Positions 57,861 through 64,000 of a DNA stretch of 64,000 nt are shown piece by piece. Source of the DNA: Lewinellaceae bacterium (GTDB lineage Bacteria; Bacteroidota; Bacteroidia; Chitinophagales; Saprospiraceae); contig JADJUJ010000001.1 in assembly GCA_016710765.1 (NCBI GenBank), positions 124,001-188,000 on the forward strand, written 5' to 3'. A program made the position numbers and the translations under genes. The first letter of the stretch is position 1, and every line of letters starts with the position of its first letter. The notes beneath the pieces were generated by a model. The model saw only the letters and a list, made by a program, of their open reading frames with translations, was not told the origin of the DNA and did not search any database.

Positions 57861-58814
57861 CTTAATGGCCTTTTCAAAAAAGGCATCGCGTTGGGCTTTA
57901 GAAACGGAAATATCTTCCCGCACAACGCGGAACCCGACAAATGGCGAGTCGGGGTTCCACCATTTGCTCTTAGGCATTTGGGGATCGCGGGCCTGCCACC
58001 GGGGGTCGCTCTTTTTGCGGGCGGCAGCGCGAAGATCCTCCGCAAAATCTTCAAAAGAGCCGCCCTTTACCGTCCTGGAGTGTTTTCGGGTAGGAAAAAC
58101 AACGGGATTGAACGCCGCCGTATCGAGCCTCGAAAAATAATCATCCGCATAGGCATCGAGGGTCCACTCTGCAACATTCCCATGCATATCGTAGAGCCCC
58201 CAGGCATTGGGCTTCTTTGTGCCGACCACTTGATAGGACCCTTTGCTGTTATCATAAAACCAGGCATAGTCCACCGCCGCTTCCGGATCATCACCCCAGG
58301 AATAGGGCGTTGTGGTGCCAGCACGACAAGCGTACTCCCACTCTGCTTCGGTGGGCAACCGGTAGAAATCACCGGTTTTGTCGCTCAGCCATTGGCAAAA
58401 ACGCAGAGCCGCCTGTTGGGTCATGGTTGCCGCGGGAAAACCGCCATCACGGCCACGGCCATAGGTAAAATCAAAATAAGGGGGAGAGGGTCGGGCAACG
58501 GCATCGGCCTGAAAGTGTTCAGGGGCGGTGCTTTCATCGCTGTCTTTTTGAAGGTTGGAAAAGCAATAATAGGCATCCCAGGTTGTTTCGCAGCTGGCGA
58601 TCCAGAAACTGCTGAGTTGAACCTGATGCTGCCCTTCCCGATCTGAGCGCCCTGGTTCAGTTGCTGCGCTTCCCATCAGAAAATCTGCAGCAGGCAGTTG
58701 GCACATGACAAACTGCAGGGAAGTGCCCGGAATGGTAACAGTATCGGAGGGCAAAGGCTTTTGGGCAGCCAGCGCGGCGGATAGAAGTCCTAAAAAAGGT
58801 AAGAAAAAGCGCAT
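57855..58814 (-). CDS. SUMF1/formylglycine-generating-enzyme family protein, exported
   Basis: This 319-aa protein has a signal peptide (MRFFLPFLGLLSAALAAQ) and an FGE-sulfatase domain. Visible parts are FLMGSAATEPGRSDREGQHQV, YRLPTEAEWEYACRAGTTTPYSWG, WGLYDMHGNVAEWTLDAY and a C-terminal FVGFRVVR. The Cys pair required for copper in formylglycine-generating enzymes is not evident in the KGGSFEDFAEDLRAAARKK segment, so enzyme activity is doubtful. No sulfatase gene is nearby. It is a single-frame gene, unlike the related one at 9149. Confidence 0.82.
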   Translation of the reverse strand: MRFFLPFLGLLSAALAAQKPLPSDTVTIPGTSLQFVMCQLPAADFLMGSAATEPGRSDREGQHQVQLSSFWIASCETTWDAYYCFSNLQKDSDESTAPEHFQADAVARPSPPYFDFTYGRGRDGGFPAATMTQQAALRFCQWLSDKTGDFYRLPTEAEWEYACRAGTTTPYSWGDDPEAAVDYAWFYDNSKGSYQVVGTKKPNAWGLYDMHGNVAEWTLDAYADDYFSRLDTAAFNPVVFPTRKHSRTVKGGSFEDFAEDLRAAARKKSDPRWQARDPQMPKSKWWNPDSPFVGFRVVREDISVSKAQRDAFFEKAIKD

Positions 58815-58891
58815 GTATCAGCAAAATTGACCTGCACCAAGGTACATTTATTTGCTTCAATCAATGCTTAAAATGGCAGAAAGCAATGGAA

Positions 58892-59584
58892 TTAAGTGTT
58901 CTTTTTCCGCTGTTTGCGGTAATTGCTGTAATTCTGCTTGCGGTTCTTGTACGGTTTCTTGTTCCGGCCCTGACTCGGGCTATTCTGCCGCTGGAGGTCC
59001 TTGTTTTTACTGACACTGGCTGCAAGGATATCAAGCGAACTGTGTCCTTCATGAAGTTCCAGTTGGCCGTTGGACAAGATTTCAAGATCGTCTTTGATCA
59101 CATCATCGCTCACGTAATGCTCTCGGTTCCAGGTTTTATAAGCCAGTTTCATGTAGGAGGCAATTACCTCTACAAAACCCTCGCGTTTGGGACCTTCGGG
59201 CATTTCAATGGCCTTTTGGATCAGTTTCTGCACATTAATGCCGTAATGCCGCATGCGGTTGGCCAGTTTCGGATAGGGAACTGTATCGGGTTTCGGACGG
59301 CCGGTTAAATGCCGAATGGTAATGCCAGGCGGTGGCGTCACATCCAAATCATTGCCCGCAATGGCGAAGGCGTGGTTCCAAAGTTTCTCCCGATAATCCT
59401 CCATGTTGGTGCGGTTGGGATTGAGCAGCTGCATCATGCCCACGATGGTTTCAACGGTTTTTTGCCGTTTCATGGGATCCTCAATTTTCTTGGCAAAAGC
59501 CAAAAGATCCTCGATTCCTCTTCCGTATTCAGGATAGCGAATCAGGGGCTTTTCGGTATTGTATGCTATATCTAGGTTGTTCAT
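58892..59584 (-). CDS. DUF4290 family protein
   Basis: This 230-aa Bacteroidota-restricted protein has the family start NLDIAYNTEKPLIRYPEYGRGIEDLL and ETIVGMMQLLNPNRTN, then LWNHAFAIAGNDLDV. The C-terminal 45 residues are strongly basic (KKPYKNRKQNYSNYRKQRKK), consistent with nucleic acid or ribosome contact (inference). Function is unknown. It lies 122 bp downstream of glmS on the same strand, part of a gene order seen in the phylum. Confidence 0.85.
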   Translation of the reverse strand: MNNLDIAYNTEKPLIRYPEYGRGIEDLLAFAKKIEDPMKRQKTVETIVGMMQLLNPNRTNMEDYREKLWNHAFAIAGNDLDVTPPPGITIRHLTGRPKPDTVPYPKLANRMRHYGINVQKLIQKAIEMPEGPKREGFVEVIASYMKLAYKTWNREHYVSDDVIKDDLEILSNGQLELHEGHSSLDILAASVSKNKDLQRQNSPSQGRNKKPYKNRKQNYSNYRKQRKKNT

Positions 59585-59706
59585 AATATTCAGAATGACA
59601 GGCTAAGCCTGGGATAGTCGGTTATTATCGTTTTTGACTGGGGTAAAGTTACAAATCTAACGCAGTAGACGGGAAAATAGTTTTCGGTTGTCGGTTGTCG
59701 GTCCGA

Positions 59707-61548
59707 TTACTCAACGGTAACCGATTTTGCCAGGTTGCGGGGCTGGTCGACATCACAGCCCCTGAGCACTGCAATGTGATAGGCCAGCAACTGTAATGGA
59801 ATAACCGAGAGCAGGGGTGTAAGTTGTTCTTCGGTTGCGGGAATTTCAATTGTGTAATCGGCCAGGCGCTTGATGGTTTCGTCGCCTTCGGTCACAACAG
59901 CCACGACCACACCCTTTCGGGCTTTTACTTCCTGAATGTTGGACACAATTTTGTCGTATGCGCTGAGGTTTGTCGCAATGACAAAAACAGGCATGTTTTC
60001 ATCAATGAGGGCGATCGGGCCGTGCTTCATTTCCGCTGCCGGATAACCTTCAGCATGAATATACGAAATTTCCTTCAGCTTCAAGGCCCCTTCCAGCGCT
60101 ACCGGAAAATTGTAACCCCGGCCCAGGTAGAGGGCATTGGTGGCATCTTTAAACTCACCAGCGATGTATTTTACCTTTTCATGGCAGTTCTGCAGGAGGG
60201 CCTCCGCTTTGGCCGGTATCAGTGCCAATTCCTGCACCAGTTTCTGGTAGCGGGATTTGGGCAAATAACCACGCTCGTAGCCCAGGAGCAGGGCCATCAG
60301 GGTTAGCATTGTAACCTGGCCAGTGAAAGCCTTGGTCGAAGCTACCCCGATTTCTACACCAACGTGGATGTAGGAGCCACTGTGTGTCAGGCGCGCAATC
60401 GATGAACCCACCACGTTAACGATGCCGTAAGTCAGCGCGCCGCGCTCCTTGGCCAGTTCCAATGCGGCGAAGGTATCGGCCGTTTCGCCCGACTGGGAAA
60501 TGGCCAGTACGATGTCCTTGTCGCGCACCACCGGATTGCGGTACCGAAATTCAGAAGCGTATTCTACTTCAACCGGGAGTCGGGCCAGTTCCTCAAACAA
60601 GTACTCGGCAATCATGGCAGCATGCCAGGAAGTACCACAGCCAAGGATAATCATGCGCTGGGCATTGACCATTCGTTTTTGGTACTCTTCCATGCCACCC
60701 AGTCGAACCCAGCCTTCCTGATCGTTCAGGCGGCCGCGCATACACTCGGCAATGGTTGTGGGTTGCTCAAAAATTTCTTTGAGCATGAAATAATCGTACC
60801 CGCCTTTTTCCAACTGCTCAATTTCCAGCTCGATGCGGTGTATGGTTGGGGTAGTGATTTCGTTGCGAAGGGTTTTGATGGTCAGTTGCCCATCGAGGGT
60901 TACCGTGGCTACCTCTTCGTCGTTCAGGTAAATTACCTTGTTCGTATGATCGACAATGGGGGTAGCATCTGATGCTACCAGGTATTCATCGGTACCAATT
61001 CCGAGTACCAGCGGACTCGATTTACGGGCAGCCACCAGTTTGTCGGGCGCCTCGCGATCCATTACCACAATAGCATATGCACCCTGAACCTGAGTAAGCG
61101 CCTGCCGAACTGCCTCTTCGAGTGGGAGGTTTTCACGTTGCTGAACTTCCTCAATCAGCTTTACCAACACTTCGGTGTCGGTTTCACTTTGGAAGGTATG
61201 ACCGAGGTTTTGCAGGGCTGTTTTCAGCACGGCATAATTTTCGATTATCCCGTTGTGAATCAATGCCAGCCTTCCGTTACCGCTGGTGTGTGGGTGGGCA
61301 TTAATATCATCCGGCTTACCGTGTGTGGCCCAGCGTGTATGGCCGATGCCGATGTGGCCCGACAAGTCCTGTCCTTTTACAAATCGCTCCAGATCAGCTA
61401 CCTTTCCCTTCTTTTTAAACACCCGCAAACCGCCATTTTGAAGCGCGACACCCGCAGAGTCGTATCCACGGTATTCCAGGCGATGAAGGCCTTTGATGAG
61501 AATGGGGTAAGCTTGTTTTTGACCGATATAAGCGACTATTCCACACAT
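59707..61548 (-). CDS. glmS: Glucosamine-fructose-6-phosphate aminotransferase (isomerizing)
   Basis: GlmS makes glucosamine-6-phosphate from fructose-6-phosphate and glutamine, the entry to peptidoglycan and lipid A precursors. The protein is 613 aa, the normal length. The N-terminal nucleophile is Cys2 (MCGIVAYIGQ). The two SIS domains contain MIILGCGTSWHAAMIAEYL and ISQSGETADTFAALELA, and the C terminus PRNLAKSVTVE is canonical. No glmS riboswitch-like structure was recognised in the 18 bp separating it from DUF4270. Confidence 0.97.
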   Translation of the reverse strand: MCGIVAYIGQKQAYPILIKGLHRLEYRGYDSAGVALQNGGLRVFKKKGKVADLERFVKGQDLSGHIGIGHTRWATHGKPDDINAHPHTSGNGRLALIHNGIIENYAVLKTALQNLGHTFQSETDTEVLVKLIEEVQQRENLPLEEAVRQALTQVQGAYAIVVMDREAPDKLVAARKSSPLVLGIGTDEYLVASDATPIVDHTNKVIYLNDEEVATVTLDGQLTIKTLRNEITTPTIHRIELEIEQLEKGGYDYFMLKEIFEQPTTIAECMRGRLNDQEGWVRLGGMEEYQKRMVNAQRMIILGCGTSWHAAMIAEYLFEELARLPVEVEYASEFRYRNPVVRDKDIVLAISQSGETADTFAALELAKERGALTYGIVNVVGSSIARLTHSGSYIHVGVEIGVASTKAFTGQVTMLTLMALLLGYERGYLPKSRYQKLVQELALIPAKAEALLQNCHEKVKYIAGEFKDATNALYLGRGYNFPVALEGALKLKEISYIHAEGYPAAEMKHGPIALIDENMPVFVIATNLSAYDKIVSNIQEVKARKGVVVAVVTEGDETIKRLADYTIEIPATEEQLTPLLSVIPLQLLAYHIAVLRGCDVDQPRNLAKSVTVE

Positions 61549-61566
61549 AAGGGTAACAGTATTGAA

Positions 61567-62928
61567 TTATTGTAAACGGGTGTACTTCAGGGTCAGCTTA
61601 GCCGGGAAACTACTGTTCTTTGGCCCGTACAACACGGCGCGCATGGGCGACGTTCCCTGAGGATATACGTTGAGATAAATGGTTTTTTGCTTGATATCGC
61701 CAGCACTTTCATCAATCATAGCCTGCAGACGCTGCGATAGGGTAAGCCGGTACCTTTGTACCGATTGCCCATTGTCCATTTGGGTTTGGGGAAAACCTCC
61801 GAATTGGGTAAACCCTCCGGTTAAGGTGGACCCCAGCGAGTACAAAACATCCGTACTTATCACATAGTTGGTATCGCCCCGCAACTCGGTAAAGATAAGC
61901 TGGTTGGCTGGCGAAAGCAAGGGGTCGTCACCCGGAACGGAAGCTGCCGTAAGTTCCAGCTCCGCTTTGTTAACGACAATATCCTTCAATTGATCGATGT
62001 ATGGAATTTCCACCTTCACCTGAACGCCTGTCATACCCTGCAAAAAAAGGTATTCATCGGCTTCTTTTCCCAGTGCATCCTCTACCATAGCACCGGTGTA
62101 ATCGTGGCTGAAATGGGTAAATTTATTGGCGCCGCGGAAGTAGTAATCGTAACCATACCGCACCGTGTCTTTGGAAAAATACAAACGAACAAAGCTGAAA
62201 CTTTCGTTGTTCAGGTCGAATGCCATCATCGCCCCTGGCGTGCTGTTGCTTTCCGCCGCAATCCGAATGCCGCGCAATTGATGCCAGAACAGGGAGTCCT
62301 CCGTCATCCTGACACTGTCGACCGTCAGGAGTTCATTGCCAAAATCCTGGCTAAGGGGGATACCGATGTACGCCGCCTTAGATGCCGTGGCCGAAGTATC
62401 AAACTGGGAATAGGCGGTGCGGGGCCGTGGCATGAAATCAAGTTTAGAACCAATTTCATTGGCATAGCCCAGGGTAGAGTTTGTGTAATAATTGCGGTCC
62501 CACTGCAGGGTATCTGTAGTGCGAAACACCCGGAGTGACATGGGCTGGGTTGAATCACCATAAAATCCATTGGCATTGTACCGGAGGTAAAGTACCACTG
62601 AGTCGAGCACGGCGTTGTCAAAATCCGGATTGGGAAAACTAAACTGCAGCTGAGAATAAATCTCCGATTGCGATTTACCGAAAAGCGGGTCGTTCAGCTG
62701 ACCGCAAAGAAAGAAGGAGGCAGTCGAGCTACGGTCGGAGCTCACCACACTATCTTCCCGCAGCATGGTGCAGCGCAAAGTAAAGGTATCGGTGTAGGCA
62801 TAGTCGGCAATCTGGTCATTCAGCAAATCGGCTCCAAAAGGGCTGGATTTACTGCAGCCAAGGAAGAGAGCAAAGGCAGTAAACAGGAAGGCGGCGTACA
62901 CCGGCATTTTTAGTCGCATGGAACTCAT
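61567..62928 (-). CDS. DUF4270 surface lipoprotein
   Basis: About 453 aa from the ATG at 62928 (alternative 62919). A lipoprotein signal peptide (AAFLFTAFALFLGC) is followed by a beta-rich DUF4270 domain (LDSVVLYLRYNANGFYGDS, LRGDTNYVISTDVLYSLGS, YPQGTSPMRAVLYGPKN). DUF4270 proteins are Bacteroidota outer-membrane or periplasmic lipoproteins of unknown function. It lies between the half-length glycogen synthase and glmS, 18 bp from glmS, so co-transcription is likely. Confidence 0.85.
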   Translation of the reverse strand: MSSMRLKMPVYAAFLFTAFALFLGCSKSSPFGADLLNDQIADYAYTDTFTLRCTMLREDSVVSSDRSSTASFFLCGQLNDPLFGKSQSEIYSQLQFSFPNPDFDNAVLDSVVLYLRYNANGFYGDSTQPMSLRVFRTTDTLQWDRNYYTNSTLGYANEIGSKLDFMPRPRTAYSQFDTSATASKAAYIGIPLSQDFGNELLTVDSVRMTEDSLFWHQLRGIRIAAESNSTPGAMMAFDLNNESFSFVRLYFSKDTVRYGYDYYFRGANKFTHFSHDYTGAMVEDALGKEADEYLFLQGMTGVQVKVEIPYIDQLKDIVVNKAELELTAASVPGDDPLLSPANQLIFTELRGDTNYVISTDVLYSLGSTLTGGFTQFGGFPQTQMDNGQSVQRYRLTLSQRLQAMIDESAGDIKQKTIYLNVYPQGTSPMRAVLYGPKNSSFPAKLTLKYTRLQ

Positions 62929-62993
62929 TCGTTTAGGTTCGATTTGAGTAAGACGGGAAATATGGGGAAATGGTTGTGTAATGCTCAAAATTT

Positions 62994-63022
62994 TATAGCG
63001 GACGAGTTACTCGTCCGCTATA
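62994..63022. terminator. Perfect 14-bp hairpin between glycogen synthase and DUF4270 genes
   Basis: Positions 62994-63007 are the exact reverse complement of 63009-63022. No U-rich tail follows on the minus strand, so it may be a processing or partial terminator structure and not a classic terminator. Confidence 0.55.
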
Positions 63023-63050
63023 AGTTTAGGAAACCAGATGCTACCAGATC

Positions 63051-63872
63051 TTACTGGGAAATTTCAGCTTCGGTCAGGGTGCGGAAGAAATCCAGGCTGC
63101 TTTGCAAGTATTCTTCTTCACTCTTCCAGGCTAGCATAGGCTTATCTCCTATTACAGACAAGTGTTCAACGTTTGTGTCCACCGATTCGCTGCCAATGAC
63201 AATCGCATCTGCCCAGGAGCAAGCGCCCTGGTGCATTGAGATACCGTCGGCAGTGCGGAAGGCTTCCAAATCTTCTTCTGAAAGGTTATTGATGGCTGCT
63301 TTTTCAAAAAACTGGTCTGCACCCTGTGCTTCAAAAGGCTCATTGTACAGGTTATACACCACCTGAGCATCCTGAAAGAGCGGTTCGGTTTTGTAAGCCG
63401 TTTTCAGGTAAAGTGGTATCAAACTGGTCATCCAGCCATGGCAAAGGATGATATCGGGAGCCCACCCAAATTTTTTCACAGTTTCAATTGCGCCTTTGCA
63501 GAAAAATGCTGCCCGATCGGGGTTGTCCTCGAAAGGATTGCCCTTATCATCTTCAAAGATGAACTTGCGTTTGAAAAAATCTTCGTTGTCCAGAAAATAA
63601 ACCTGAAGGCGAGAGCCCGGCAATGACGCAACTTTAATGATCAGCGGATAATCGTCGTCGTCTACAATGATATTCATTCCGGAAAGCCGGACAACTTCGT
63701 GCAGCCTGTGGCGTCTTTCATTTACGGTTCCGTAGCGGGGCATCAGAATCCTCAATTCGTACCCTTGATCCTGTAGGTATTTGGGTAACATCGCCACCAT
63801 CTTGGAAATGTCCGATCCTTCGGTGTACGGCTCCATTTCCTGGGCGACGATCAACAAGCGCTTCTTTTCCAT
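63051..63872 (-). CDS. Half-length glycogen/starch synthase (GT5 N-terminal domain)
   Basis: This 273-aa protein begins MEKKRLLIVAQEMEPYTEGSD, followed by AAFFCKGAIETVKKFGWAPD and ILCHGWMTSLIPLYLK, the N-terminal GT-B lobe of GT5 glycogen synthases. The usual enzyme has about 480 aa; the C-terminal nucleotide-sugar-binding lobe is absent and the frame ends cleanly at 63051. Short versions beside DUF4270 and glmS are common in Bacteroidota, so this is probably the native form and not a truncation. Catalysis without the second lobe is doubtful. Genes further upstream are outside the window. Confidence 0.85.
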   Translation of the reverse strand: MEKKRLLIVAQEMEPYTEGSDISKMVAMLPKYLQDQGYELRILMPRYGTVNERRHRLHEVVRLSGMNIIVDDDDYPLIIKVASLPGSRLQVYFLDNEDFFKRKFIFEDDKGNPFEDNPDRAAFFCKGAIETVKKFGWAPDIILCHGWMTSLIPLYLKTAYKTEPLFQDAQVVYNLYNEPFEAQGADQFFEKAAINNLSEEDLEAFRTADGISMHQGACSWADAIVIGSESVDTNVEHLSVIGDKPMLAWKSEEEYLQSSLDFFRTLTEAEISQ

Positions 63873-64000
63873 TTATCTACCAAACTTTTGTTTAAAAATC
63901 TCCTTGCCGGATTTTCATCCAGCCTTTGCCAGAGAAATCGGTTGCAAAAGTATATAAAAAAAACGAGATTTTTGTTCAAAAAGCGGTGTAATAATTTTTT

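Noticed and set aside
59585..59706. glmS ribozyme or riboswitch near glmS
   Set aside because: This region is downstream of glmS, and no matching core was recognised upstream either.
1..64000. tRNA or rRNA genes at the mnmE island or elsewhere
   Set aside because: No cloverleaf with a GGTTCGAATCC-type T loop or conserved rRNA segment was seen by eye; a covariance search would be needed to exclude short ncRNAs.

Overview
The window looks like a chromosomal segment of a Bacteroidota bacterium, probably Saprospiria-like (inference from content, not from a marker gene). The evidence is Bacteroidota-typical families (DUF4290, DUF4834, DUF4270 and DUF4920 proteins, a half-length glycogen synthase beside glmS, LytS/LytTR pairs, a propeller/Y_Y_Y/HTH one-component regulator) and TAnnTTTG-type promoter elements. 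No rRNA, tRNA, CRISPR array, transposase or integrase was recognised.

Layout. 0-9 kb: a large sensor-regulator, a DinB-fold protein, an NfeD-like/flotillin pair, a membrane protein, and mnmE with an internal deletion. 9-12.4 kb: an accessory block. The last 18 bp of mnmE recur at 10130-10147 (17/18 identical), and a degenerate 60-bp copy of the mnmE tail lies at 11794-11853. The block therefore looks like two small integrative cassettes at the mnmE 3' end, a site class used by SGI1-type islands. 12.5-17.7 kb: a SnoaL-like protein, then an exported TPR-CHAT protease-like protein and an exported MORN-caspase-like protein, convergent. 18-38 kb: DUF4920 lipoprotein, two-domain parvulin, transglutaminase-like protein, recJ, secA, a small outer-membrane protein, an oxidoreductase, a LytS/LytTR pair, feoAB, an RluA-type enzyme and an EamA transporter. 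38-47 kb: hemA, polA, fabH, M17 aminopeptidase, pdxA and a polyphosphate glucokinase. 47-52 kb: tatC with two Tat-signal proteins and apbE on one strand. 52-57 kb: a Crp/Fnr regulator and an SRPBCC protein, a PaiB-like protein, and an MFS-trehalase operon. 57-64 kb: an SUMF1-family protein, DUF4290, glmS, DUF4270 and glycogen synthase.

Two features cut across the window. First, a dispersed intergenic repeat family (about 7.7, 21.9-22.3, 24.1-24.5, 53.5-53.7 and 57.3-57.9 kb) is built from degenerate 7-bp units around a roughly 200-bp core, plus a roughly 160-bp quasi-palindrome in the best copies. Second, at least 17 single-base frameshifts break otherwise well-conserved genes, many in homopolymers, including secA and feoB, which are not expected to be dead. 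Most are probably sequencing or assembly indels. Gene spans below are given as the reconstructed whole gene, with the break positions stated.

Links between genes: MFS import plus cytoplasmic trehalase yields glucose, which the polyphosphate glucokinase could phosphorylate. An FNR-type palindrome about 42 bp upstream of a predicted start site is seen before feoAB and again before the SRPBCC gene that follows a Crp/Fnr regulator, suggesting a shared redox regulon (inference).
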